A DNA stretch of 64,000 bases, taken from contig CP107049.1 in assembly GCA_025736915.1 (NCBI GenBank), positions 3,100,001 to 3,164,000 of the forward strand, in the 5' to 3' direction. This DNA comes from Acinetobacter nosocomialis. GTDB taxonomy: Bacteria; Pseudomonadota; Gammaproteobacteria; Pseudomonadales; Moraxellaceae. Each line of letters opens with the position of its first letter. Within the stretch, counting starts at the first letter, position 1. This document shows positions 11,750-19,736 of the stretch, one piece after another. Made by a program: the position numbers and the translations under genes. Below the pieces are notes generated by a model. That model saw only the letters and a program-made list of their open reading frames with translations, had not been told where the DNA came from and did not search any database.

Positions 11750-12127
11750 ATGAGAATAAAAGAAAATTCAAAAGAGATAGTTGCTATTAGAGGAGCTATC
11801 CAAATTGGTGATGATAATTCGGAGGAGATTAAAAAAGGTACTTTAGCGCTTATTAATAGAGTTTTGGAAGAAAACTTCATTAATGTGAATGATGTAATTA
11901 GCTGCTTATTTACAATGAGTTCTGATTTAGTTTCTGATTTACCTCCTTTAATTTTAAATGAAGCTGGGATTTGTATACCTTCATTATGTACAAGTGAGCA
12001 TAAAACAAAATATTTTATCCCAAAAGTAATAAGAGTTTTGGTTTTTGTTCAATGGAATAAATTGGAGAAAGATCCTAAGCATATTTATTTTCCCGGGGTT
12101 AGTTCAAGTAGACCTGTTTTAATTTAA
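11750..12127 (+). CDS. AroH-type (monofunctional) chorismate mutase
   Basis: Rearranges chorismate to prephenate; trimeric cytoplasmic enzyme of the Bacillus AroH class, 125 residues, normal length. Active-site residues known from B. subtilis are all present by eye alignment: Arg14 in AIRGAI (Arg7), the Cys-x-x-Glu pair in SLCTSEH (Cys75, Glu78), Arg in KVIRVLV (Arg90), Tyr in KHIYFPG (Tyr108) and Arg in SSSRPVL (Arg116). AroH-type mutases are unusual in gammaproteobacteria, which use AroQ fusions for Phe/Tyr. As first gene of a regulated operon with flavoenzymes and an exporter, it probably feeds a dedicated secondary pathway. AT-rich with AGA arginine codons. Confidence 0.88.
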   Translation: MRIKENSKEIVAIRGAIQIGDDNSEEIKKGTLALINRVLEENFINVNDVISCLFTMSSDLVSDLPPLILNEAGICIPSLCTSEHKTKYFIPKVIRVLVFVQWNKLEKDPKHIYFPGVSSSRPVLI

Positions 12128-12148
12128 TATTCTATAAATGAGTTAATT

Positions 12149-13639
12149 ATGAATAACCAAGTTAATGTTGAGAATAAAGAAATATTTAATTTCATAAATA
12201 AATTGAAAAATATATTAAGTGAAGAAAGTATCTTTATACTTAATGATGAGGATAATAGCCTTAGAAGAAATGTGAGCCTATTTAAGGCAAAATATATTAA
12301 ATTGATTGTAAAGCCAGTTTCTGTGGAAGAAATTTATAAATTTATAAATTTATTGAAAAGTTTTAAATTATCATCAAAAATCCATATTATAAGTACAGGA
12401 AGAAACTGGGGTCTAGGCTCTTTTGAGTCAAGTGATGAAGATGTTATTGTATTGGATCTAGTGAAAATAAATAAAATTAGAGAAATTAATTATGAAGATG
12501 GTTGGATTATAGTAGAACCCGGAGTAACACAAAGAGATGTTTATGAAAGAATTAAGAATAGTAATAAATATATTAATGTTACGGCTTCTTCTGGCTATAC
12601 AAGTATTATAGGTAATATTCTAGAGCGTGGTGTGGGTTTAAGACATCAAAGAACACAAGATTTATTAGGTCTCGAGATTATAACACCTGATGGAGAAATT
12701 GCAAAAATAGGATGGTGGCCTGAAGAAAATAAAAAAACTGCTTTTAATCCATTAGGACATGGCCCTTCTTTACTTCATCTTTATACTCAATCAAATTTAG
12801 GAGTGGTAACTGGTGCTGTAGTCAAATTATTGCCAAAACCAGAAAAGCAAAATGTATTAAGAATCCGGTTTAGTCAAAATAATACTATTCAAATAATTAA
12901 TATCTTCAAGAAATGGTATGAACAAGAACTTATTTCTGGTGTACTTAAAATTTATGACACAATTTCAACAGAGTCCTATGGTGGGAAAAAAGGGGAGCTT
13001 TTAGCTTTAGTATGTATTTCTGGTAATAGTCAAAAGGTAAATATAATTTCTAATATTCTTGTAGAAGAGTTAATAAGCCATAATCTAATATCTGAAATCA
13101 GTCAATCTATTAATGATGAAGAGTTAAGAGAAATAAATAATGATGAAAATGATTTTATTTTGAAGGTGGTTGAGCATGCATATGCAGGAGATCCTTCATG
13201 GAATGAACATATGCTTAAAGCTGCTACAGGATGTGAGGCTGAGTTTGTAGATAAGAAAGGAGGAGGATGGTTATTTTTCTTAGCATTTATTCCTTTTAAT
13301 GGAAAAGATATCAATAATGCTTATGAAATACTTGAAGATATTTTTAATGAAACAGGAATTAAAGCTGGAACTACAGTAAATGCTTTATCTGCAAATGTAA
13401 TTGACCTTGTAATATCTATAAAATTCGGAACAGATCAAAACTCTGTTAATGCCGCCCATAATACTTTAGATATTATTTATCAAAGATTTATTGAGTTAGG
13501 TTATTATCCATATAGAATAGATGTAAATAATAAAAAATATGTAGATATCTGTTATTCACAGTCTGAAAGAGAATTAAATAAAAAAATTAAAAATGCATTA
13601 GACCCACAAGGTTTAATTACATATGGCAAATATTATTAA
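12149..13639 (+). CDS. FAD-linked oxidase, VAO/PCMH family
   Basis: A 496-residue flavoprotein of the 4-cresol dehydrogenase/vanillyl-alcohol oxidase family. The FAD-binding PCMH domain occupies the first half: STGRNWGLGSFES (pyrophosphate loop), VEPGVTQRDVYERI, TASSGYTSIIGNILERGVG and TQSNLGVVTGAV. The C-terminal cap domain ends in NALDPQGLITYGKYY, matching the family's DPNGILSPGK end. Family members oxidise para-substituted phenols or similar benzylic carbons, some with covalently bound FAD; no cytochrome subunit gene is adjacent, so an oxidase is more likely than a cytochrome-coupled dehydrogenase. Gap to the previous gene is 21 bases. The substrate is inferred only loosely as an aromatic or prephenate-derived compound. 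Confidence 0.85.
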   Translation: MNNQVNVENKEIFNFINKLKNILSEESIFILNDEDNSLRRNVSLFKAKYIKLIVKPVSVEEIYKFINLLKSFKLSSKIHIISTGRNWGLGSFESSDEDVIVLDLVKINKIREINYEDGWIIVEPGVTQRDVYERIKNSNKYINVTASSGYTSIIGNILERGVGLRHQRTQDLLGLEIITPDGEIAKIGWWPEENKKTAFNPLGHGPSLLHLYTQSNLGVVTGAVVKLLPKPEKQNVLRIRFSQNNTIQIINIFKKWYEQELISGVLKIYDTISTESYGGKKGELLALVCISGNSQKVNIISNILVEELISHNLISEISQSINDEELREINNDENDFILKVVEHAYAGDPSWNEHMLKAATGCEAEFVDKKGGGWLFFLAFIPFNGKDINNAYEILEDIFNETGIKAGTTVNALSANVIDLVISIKFGTDQNSVNAAHNTLDIIYQRFIELGYYPYRIDVNNKKYVDICYSQSERELNKKIKNALDPQGLITYGKYY

Positions 13640-13666
13640 TTGGTTTAAATAAGAAAAGGAAATATA

Positions 13667-14860
13667 ATGGAAGTTTATCTGGAAAAGACAAAATCAGTTC
13701 ATATTCCAAATACTCAAGAAGAAATTCTTAATCGTGCAAAAGAAATAGTTCCAATATTAAAGTCAGCCTCAGTAGAGATTGAACAAAATAGAAGGTTACC
13801 TTCAAATATTGTTGAACTCTTAAGATCTTCTGGTGTTTTTAGAGCCGCCATGCCCAAAGAATGGGGAGGGCCGGAGCTAAACTCAATGCAGCAAACTCAA
13901 CTGATTGAAACAATAGCTACAGGAGATGTATCTGCTGCCTGGTGTAGCATGATTGGAATGGATTCTGGTATTTATTCTGGTTTTTTACCACCTGATGTTG
14001 CAAAAAATATCTATCCAAGACTCGATATGGCTAATTCTGGTTGGATTCATCCACAAGGAAAAGCTGAAAGAGTTGATGGAGGATACTTATTAAGTGGACA
14101 CTGGAGATTTGGTAGTGGAATAACACATTGTGATGTTCTAGTTGCTGGTGTTGCAGTTTATAAAAATGGTGTACCTGAATTAGATCCAATTACACAAAAA
14201 ACTCCTCATTGGCGAGTTATGGTTGCAAAGCCAGAACAATTCATAATAAGAGATACATGGTTTACTACAGGCTTAGCAGGAAGTGGCAGTTTAGATTATT
14301 CAGTAGAATCTCTTTTCATTCCAGATGAACATAGTTTTTCTTTTTCAGAACCTTATAGAGCTGGACCTTTACATATTGCTCCCGATGCAATTTTAAGAAA
14401 AATGTCTGGAATTCCATTAGGAATGGCACGTGCATGTATAGATTACGTACTAGAACTTGCACCAAATAGAATAGAGAGAGAAACAAAACAACCTTGGGTA
14501 AATGATTATAGATTTCAGGCAGCGATTGCATCAGCAGAAATTGAACTTTATTCAGCCAGAACTGCCGTATATACGAGTTTAGAGAAACAGTGGAAACAAT
14601 TGGAAGAAGGTAAGGAAGTATCAAGCGAGGATCGTGTATTAACAGCTTTAGCGAGATATAACGCATTTCAATCAGCTAGATCGATAGTTCAAAAAATGTA
14701 CAACTTGGTGGGCGGCAGTTCAATTTATCAACCATCTCCATTAGATAGATGGCTTAGAGATGCTCAAACAATGTGCCAGCATGCTGTAGCTCAAGATTCA
14801 ATTCTTCAACTTACTGGCAATGTTCTTGTTGGTGGTAAATCAACTAGTCCATTTTTCTAA
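13667..14860 (+). CDS. ACAD-fold flavin-dependent monooxygenase (group D, HsaA-like)
   Basis: A 397-residue acyl-CoA-dehydrogenase-fold protein. It resembles group D two-component hydroxylases rather than true acyl-CoA dehydrogenases: PKEWGGPELNSMQQ at the N-terminus, SGHWRFGSGITHCD in the middle beta domain, and VGGSSIYQPSPLDRWLRDAQTMCQHA at the C-terminus where hydroxylases of the HsaA/HpaB-like type carry the flavin-binding segment. A catalytic base glutamate of dehydrogenases is not evident. Such enzymes need reduced flavin from a partner reductase, which the operon supplies at 18495. Reaction inferred: C- or N-hydroxylation of a small, probably aromatic, substrate. Confidence 0.82.
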   Translation: MEVYLEKTKSVHIPNTQEEILNRAKEIVPILKSASVEIEQNRRLPSNIVELLRSSGVFRAAMPKEWGGPELNSMQQTQLIETIATGDVSAAWCSMIGMDSGIYSGFLPPDVAKNIYPRLDMANSGWIHPQGKAERVDGGYLLSGHWRFGSGITHCDVLVAGVAVYKNGVPELDPITQKTPHWRVMVAKPEQFIIRDTWFTTGLAGSGSLDYSVESLFIPDEHSFSFSEPYRAGPLHIAPDAILRKMSGIPLGMARACIDYVLELAPNRIERETKQPWVNDYRFQAAIASAEIELYSARTAVYTSLEKQWKQLEEGKEVSSEDRVLTALARYNAFQSARSIVQKMYNLVGGSSIYQPSPLDRWLRDAQTMCQHAVAQDSILQLTGNVLVGGKSTSPFF

Positions 14861-14873
14861 AAAGGAAGATAAA

Positions 14874-15857
14874 ATGTTTATAAAAATAAGAATTGTTTTA
14901 TTTAGCGAAGTTAATTCAAAACTTGGATCACCTTTTTTAAGGATATTATCGGCTCACCCCATGGTTGATCTAGTAGGTGTAGTAACTTCACCACCAGAAT
15001 CAAAATGCTCCTATTTTATACATGATAAGTGTAGTGTTGATATTGAAGATGAAGCAAAAAGTTTAAAAGTACCAGTTTTTCGTCCCGAGAATGTTAATGC
15101 ACCGGTAATGGAAGAAATTCTAAAAAGTTTAGAACCTGACTATTTTATAGTAGCTAATTTTCAACAGGTCATTAAAGAAAATTTGTTGAAAATTCCAAGA
15201 ATTATGCCAATAAACTTTCATCCTAGTCCATTACCACGATATGCAGGTCTGGCACCATTCTATTGGATCATTAAAAATGGAGAAAAAAGAACATCCGTAA
15301 GTGCAATTAAAATGGACCAAGGACTAGATACAGGAGATATTATAATGCAGTATCCTGTTGAAATTAATAATAAAACTACTGGGTTGGAGTTGAGAACAAA
15401 TCAGGAACAACAAAATATTCTGATGTTATTAGATCTTATACCTAAATTATTTACTAAAAATATTTCTTGTTCTCCACAAAATATGGATAACAGATCGTAT
15501 TTTAGCCGAATTGAAGAGAATGAATATAAATTAGACTTAAATTTAAGTGCTGAAAGAGTAGAACAACATATCCGTGCGGCATACCGTCACCCAGGAGCCT
15601 TCTTCTTTTCCAAGAATGGAGAAAAAATTACAGTTTTAAAAGCCGAGATTACGCCATATTTTTGTACTTCAATAAAAACTGGTGAATTAAAGTTTAATGA
15701 CAATTCAATTTATCTTGCTACAAAGGATAAATGGTTAAAATTATTAACTGTTGAATATGACAACGTTGAAATTCCTGCTAATGAATCGCCTGTGCTAATT
15801 AAATACAAGGAAAATCAGGTTGAGGAAGAACTCAGTTATGTAGATTTATCTGCATAA
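14874..15857 (+). CDS. Methionyl-tRNA-formyltransferase-like small-molecule formyltransferase
   Basis: A 327-residue protein with an N-terminal formyltransferase domain and a C-terminal FMT_C-like domain. The catalytic triad of 10-formyl-THF formyltransferases is intact: Asn and His in INFHPSPLPRYAG and Asp in MDQGLDTGDII. The C-terminal part has the RIEENEYKLDLNLSAERVEQHIRA segment also seen in ArnA and sugar N-formyltransferases. The ATG at 14874 was chosen because AAGGAAG precedes it; an earlier in-frame ATG at 14820 lies inside the previous gene. Its place in a regulated operon argues against a housekeeping Fmt; it probably formylates an amine or hydroxylamine of the pathway intermediate. 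Confidence 0.83.
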   Translation: MFIKIRIVLFSEVNSKLGSPFLRILSAHPMVDLVGVVTSPPESKCSYFIHDKCSVDIEDEAKSLKVPVFRPENVNAPVMEEILKSLEPDYFIVANFQQVIKENLLKIPRIMPINFHPSPLPRYAGLAPFYWIIKNGEKRTSVSAIKMDQGLDTGDIIMQYPVEINNKTTGLELRTNQEQQNILMLLDLIPKLFTKNISCSPQNMDNRSYFSRIEENEYKLDLNLSAERVEQHIRAAYRHPGAFFFSKNGEKITVLKAEITPYFCTSIKTGELKFNDNSIYLATKDKWLKLLTVEYDNVEIPANESPVLIKYKENQVEEELSYVDLSA

Positions 15858-15880
15858 AATTATATTAAAAGGTATAAATT

Positions 15881-16393
15881 ATGTTTATAAACTCGCAAGA
15901 AGATTTTTTCTATTCATTTATAAATGCTGAAAATCGTCCAAAAGTATGGATGAGTGGTGATGAATATCAAATCTTAGTAGATGCAAAAAATAGTAATAAC
16001 ACTATGACATTACTTAATGCGGTTGTACCACCAAATAGTGGGCCACCTGCACATTTACATAGTGATGTTGATGAACTTTTTGTTTTAATAGAGGGCAAAA
16101 TTGAATTTATGGTAGATGATAAATGCCATGAAATGACTACTGGAAGTTGTGTTTTTGTTGGAAAAAATGTACCTCATGGTTTTATAAATAAAAGTGACTC
16201 TATTGCAAGAATGCTAATTTTTTATTGTCCAGCAGGAGTCGAAAATTTTTTCTTAGCTGCAGGATTACCCTATAAAGATGGTGTAATGCCTCCTAATAGA
16301 GATATTGATGCTGTAAAAAGAGAAATAGAAATTGCATCTTCTTATAAGATAACTAGTGCACTAGATAAAATACCATTAGAGCAGGTAAATTAA
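15881..16393 (+). CDS. Cupin-domain protein
   Basis: A 170-residue single-domain cupin similar to quercetin-2,3-dioxygenase-like proteins. Cupin motif 1 is PAHLHSDVDELFVLIEG with metal-ligand candidates His, His and Glu; motif 2 is VPHGFINKSDS with the fourth His. All four ligands are present, so a metal-dependent oxygenase or isomerase activity is possible. Spacing is 23 bases after the formyltransferase and one base before the MFS gene. Its exact reaction cannot be stated. Confidence 0.8.
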   Translation: MFINSQEDFFYSFINAENRPKVWMSGDEYQILVDAKNSNNTMTLLNAVVPPNSGPPAHLHSDVDELFVLIEGKIEFMVDDKCHEMTTGSCVFVGKNVPHGFINKSDSIARMLIFYCPAGVENFFLAAGLPYKDGVMPPNRDIDAVKREIEIASSYKITSALDKIPLEQVN

Positions 16394-16394
16394 T

Positions 16395-17573
16395 ATGGAA
16401 AAAAATATTAATAAAATTCCAATTGCAATTTATATTCTTAGTTTTGGTATATTTGCAATGGTTACAAGTGAATTTCAAATAAGTGGAATGGTTAATGTAA
16501 TGGCAAGTGACCTAAATGTTTCTATTTCTCAAATAGGATATTTGGTTTCTATATATGCTATAGCTATGGCTATAGGAGGACCATTGTTGACAGTGATTTT
16601 CTTAAAGAAGAATCCTAAAACTGTTTTAATTATATTATTTATATTATTTATTATTGGTGAGTCGTTAGGTGCAATATCTCAATCCTATTCATTATTAATT
16701 TTTGCCAGACTTATTACGGGTGCAGTATCTGGCGCTTTTTTTGGAACAGCCATAGCAATTTGTGTTCAAGTTGTTAGTGAACGTAATAGAGGGTGGGCAA
16801 CATCAATAGTTCTGGCAGGGATCATGATTGGGACGGTAATCGGTCTTCCTTTAGCAAACGTACTTGGAGATCATTATGGATGGCGGGAGAGCTTTTGGCT
16901 TACAGCAAGTTTAGCATTCATCGGTATGATACTAAGCATTATATTTATTCCAAAAATTTCTCAAGTTGGCTCTTTACATATTAAAGAAGAGTTAACTGCA
17001 TTTAAAAACCCTAAATTATGGTGGGTGTTTTCAACAAGCTTTTTAATTATTGGTGGTACATTCGCAGCATTTACTTATTTTACCCCAATTTTAAAAAATC
17101 TATCAGGCTTCTCTAATAGCTCAATCACTATATTATTATTTATTTATGGTATAGCAACTATGGTAGGTAATGCTATTGTAGGGAAACTTGCCGATAAATA
17201 TACAATTCAAGTTCTTTCAATAGGATTATTATTGTTATGCATTTTTATGATTGTTTTTGCATTTTATAATAATAATCAGATTTTAACTACTATAGCTTTG
17301 ATTGGTATTGGTTTGGTTGGTGTCACTTTAAATCCTGCAATGGTTACTAGGGTTATGAGAACTGCAAATGGAAGACCATTAGTAAATACTGTACATACCT
17401 CAGTTATTACTCTTGGAACAATGTGTGGCTCATTATTAGGTGGTTTATTTATCAATTCTAGCTGGGGGCTGGTAGCACCATTATGGATAGGTGCAATTAT
17501 GGCACTTTTGGGTTTTTTAACCCTGATACCTGATTTAAAGCAATTAAAAATGTTTTATGTAACTGAAATTTAA
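16395..17573 (+). CDS. MFS efflux transporter (DHA1/AraJ-like)
   Basis: A 392-residue inner-membrane protein with twelve hydrophobic segments. The DHA1 pattern is visible: SEFQISGMVNVMASDL before TM2, loop-2/3 region, ARLITGAVSGAFFGTA in TM4, and VLAGIMIGTVIGLPLANVLG resembling drug-antiporter motif C in TM5. It starts one base after the cupin stop, so translation is coupled. In this operon it most likely exports the end product and may give self-protection. Confidence 0.85.
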   Translation: MEKNINKIPIAIYILSFGIFAMVTSEFQISGMVNVMASDLNVSISQIGYLVSIYAIAMAIGGPLLTVIFLKKNPKTVLIILFILFIIGESLGAISQSYSLLIFARLITGAVSGAFFGTAIAICVQVVSERNRGWATSIVLAGIMIGTVIGLPLANVLGDHYGWRESFWLTASLAFIGMILSIIFIPKISQVGSLHIKEELTAFKNPKLWWVFSTSFLIIGGTFAAFTYFTPILKNLSGFSNSSITILLFIYGIATMVGNAIVGKLADKYTIQVLSIGLLLLCIFMIVFAFYNNNQILTTIALIGIGLVGVTLNPAMVTRVMRTANGRPLVNTVHTSVITLGTMCGSLLGGLFINSSWGLVAPLWIGAIMALLGFLTLIPDLKQLKMFYVTEI

Positions 17574-17583
17574 AGGTAAATTA

Positions 17584-18330
17584 ATGAAAAATCTTAAAGA
17601 TAAAATTGCATTTGTGACTGGTGGAAGTAGAGGAATTGGTGCAGGTATTGCAAAGAAATTAGCAGAAGAAGGTGCTAATGTAATTATTACATATAACAAT
17701 AATAATGTATTTGCTAATCAAGTCGTTTCTTCTATTAAAGCTAATGGTGGGAAAGCTACCGCAATAAAAGTTGATTTGACTAGTCCAAATGAAATTGAAC
17801 TTCAGTTAAAGCAAATACTTAAAGAATATCAAGAAATAGATATTCTTGTTAATAATGCAGGATACATGGATACTAGTGGAACTACAACAGACAAAGTGTC
17901 TTTAGAGGTAATTGATAATACAATTAATACTAATGTACGCGGAAGTTTTTTAATTACTCAAAAATTAATGAATCATATTTCTAGTGGGGGGCGAGTTATT
18001 AATATCGCTAGTTGTTTAAATGAGTATGTTCCAGGTCCTAATTTAACACTTTATACTATGAGTAAATCTGCTATTTCAGGTTTTACTAAGGGTCTTGCTC
18101 GTGATCTAGGAAGCCGAGGGATAACTGTTAATCAGATTTCACCTGGTCCAATCGATACAGATATGAATCCTAGTAATGGGCCTTCTTCAGACTTTCAAAA
18201 AAATCTAACAGTAGTTGGAAAATATGGTAAACCTCAAGATATTGCAGAAATGGTTAGCTTCTTATGTAGTGATAAAGCTGACTTTATTACAGGGACAAAT
18301 ATTGCAGTAGATGGTGGAACAAATATTTAA
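17584..18330 (+). CDS. SDR-family oxidoreductase
   Basis: A classical short-chain dehydrogenase of 248 residues. The cofactor motif is TGGSRGIGAGIA at about 12-23, NNAG follows at about residue 90, and the catalytic Ser and YTMSK are present, with PGPIDTDM downstream. The acidic residue of NAD-specific enzymes is absent after beta2 (ITYNNNN), so NADPH use is plausible. Family role: alcohol/ketone interconversion or keto reduction. It follows the MFS gene by 10 bases and is followed by a strong hairpin. Confidence 0.85.
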   Translation: MKNLKDKIAFVTGGSRGIGAGIAKKLAEEGANVIITYNNNNVFANQVVSSIKANGGKATAIKVDLTSPNEIELQLKQILKEYQEIDILVNNAGYMDTSGTTTDKVSLEVIDNTINTNVRGSFLITQKLMNHISSGGRVINIASCLNEYVPGPNLTLYTMSKSAISGFTKGLARDLGSRGITVNQISPGPIDTDMNPSNGPSSDFQKNLTVVGKYGKPQDIAEMVSFLCSDKADFITGTNIAVDGGTNI

Positions 18331-18386
18331 TGTGTTTCTACCATTATTAATTTTAGTATGATGGTAGAGAATTAGTAAAATAATTT

Positions 18387-18439
18387 TTTTACTCCTTATG
18401 AACTATTATTTTAGAAAATTTATAGGGAGTAAAATTTTT
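18387..18439 (+). terminator. Strong hairpin between the SDR and flavin reductase genes
   Basis: TTTTACTCCTTAT (18387-18399) pairs with ATAGGGAGTAAAA (18422-18434), 13 pairs with one G:U, followed by five T. A smaller hairpin TCTACCAT/ATGGTAGA spans 18337-18368. Together they suggest partial termination before the last gene of the cluster. Confidence 0.6.
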
Positions 18440-18494
18440 AATTGAATAATATTAATTATTTAATAAGTAATTTAATATTAATTTAGAGATTGTT

Positions 18495-19010
18495 ATGAAT
18501 AGCAGTGTATATTTCGATATTAATAAAAATATTTTTAGAGATGCAATGTCTAATTTAAGTTCAGCTGTGAGTGTTATTACTACAAATGGACCATTTGGAA
18601 AAGCAGGATTTACAGCTTCAGCTGTATGTAGTGTCACAGATTCTCCACCAACTTTATTGGTATGCTTAAATCGAGCAAGTTCTGTATATAACATATTTAA
18701 AAAGAATAATGTACTGTGTGTGAATACACTAAATGCTAGTCAAGAAAGTTTATCAATTGCATTTGGTGGTAAGGTTCCAATGAATGAACGATTTTCGTAT
18801 GCAAAGTGGCAAAAACTTATAACAACTTCACCTGTTTTACAGAATTCTTTAGTTTCTTTTGATTGTGAAATAGTTGATTCTATGAATGTGGGTAGTCATG
18901 ATGTGTTATTTTGTAAAGTATTAGCGATTAAAAATAATAATAATTTAGATGCCTTGATTTATTTTAAAAGAAATTATTATTTAGTAAATAAAAATAATTT
19001 TAAATTGTAG
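18495..19010 (+). CDS. Flavin reductase (HpaC/HsaB-like)
   Basis: A 171-residue flavin reductase-like FMN-binding split-barrel protein. Typical segments are FRDAMSNLSSAVSVITTNG, GFTASAVCSVTDSPPTLLVCLNRASSVYN and HDVLFCKVLAI. It reduces FMN or FAD with NAD(P)H and releases it to a partner monooxygenase, very likely the ACAD-fold hydroxylase at 13667. It is 164 bases from the SDR gene behind a hairpin, so its expression level may differ from the rest. Low GC as in the other cluster genes. Confidence 0.86.
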   Translation: MNSSVYFDINKNIFRDAMSNLSSAVSVITTNGPFGKAGFTASAVCSVTDSPPTLLVCLNRASSVYNIFKKNNVLCVNTLNASQESLSIAFGGKVPMNERFSYAKWQKLITTSPVLQNSLVSFDCEIVDSMNVGSHDVLFCKVLAIKNNNNLDALIYFKRNYYLVNKNNFKL

Positions 19011-19334
19011 CTTGAAGATTAACTTATGAGTAAATGCTTTGAATTATGGTTGCGCTAGATATTGGTTATTCGGTAATTTATTGGTTAATAGATTTGTATT
19101 TAATAAAGCATTATTATCATCGTAATGTTTTAAAGGTTCCTATTGAAAGCAGGATATTTTATATGTTGTTGATTATTTTTCTTAATTTTAATTGGTATCA
19201 TTAATAACCACTTTCTGAGGAACGATATCTAAGTTTTATGATCTATCTTATTTAAAGATGAAAAATGAGACTATTGAGGCTACTTTTATATAGTAGTATA
19301 GAATTAATTATTGGCTATATTTGAACATGAAATT
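19011..19334. other. AT-rich gap without genes
   Basis: No ORF with a ribosome binding site, no RNA gene and no repeat was seen here. It separates the biosynthesis-like cluster from the convergent D-amino-acid locus. Confidence 0.5.
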
Positions 19335-19364
19335 AATAAAGCCAGTAAATTCACTGGCTTTATT
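19335..19364. terminator. Bidirectional terminator
   Basis: AATAAAGCCAGT (19335-19346) and ACTGGCTTTATT (19353-19364) form a perfect 12-base stem. It lies just before the end of the minus-strand RidA gene. Confidence 0.85.
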
Positions 19365-19375
19365 GAAGGCAAATA

Positions 19376-19735
19376 TTATTTAACACTCGCCGTAACCATT
19401 ACTTCTACTAATACTTGCGGACGTGCCAAATCTGCTTGAATAGCAGCGCGTGCTGGTGCTGCACCATCTGGTAACCATGCTTCCCAACATTCATTAAAAA
19501 TTGCAAAATCTTCGGCAATATTTTTAATCCAAATTTGTGCAGTTAAAATACGGCCTTTATCACTACCAGCTTGTTCCAGTAAAGCATCAATTTTTGCTAG
19601 AACTTCTAAAGTTTGTTGCTTGGCATCAGCATCTAAAGTTGTTGGAACTTGACCCGAAACATACACTAAACCGTTATGAAGCACGCAACCTGATAAACGT
19701 GCATTTGTGTCAATACGTTGAATATCATGACTCAT
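19376..19735 (-). CDS. RidA/YjgF/Rid-family deaminase
   Basis: A 119-residue Rid-family protein, an enamine/imine deaminase fold. Family segments are SGCVLHNGLVYVSGQVPTT, TLEVLAKIDALLEQAGSDKGRILTAQIWIKN and the conserved Arg in APARAAIQADLARPQVLVEVMV. The start at 19735 was preferred because TGGAG precedes it; upstream in-frame codons lie in dadA. It directly follows dadA with a 1-base gap, so it probably hydrolyses the imino acids that DadA makes from D-amino acids. Confidence 0.9.
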   Translation of the reverse strand: MSHDIQRIDTNARLSGCVLHNGLVYVSGQVPTTLDADAKQQTLEVLAKIDALLEQAGSDKGRILTAQIWIKNIAEDFAIFNECWEAWLPDGAAPARAAIQADLARPQVLVEVMVTASVK

Positions 19736-19736
19736 T

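Noticed and set aside
14316..14666. A 116-codon minus-strand frame inside the monooxygenase gene
   Set aside because: No initiation signal and no domain; the plus-strand ACAD-fold protein is clear throughout.
14874..15857. Housekeeping methionyl-tRNA formyltransferase (fmt)
   Set aside because: No def or rsmB neighbour, diverged sequence and position in a repressed operon; it shares the fold and triad but probably not the role.
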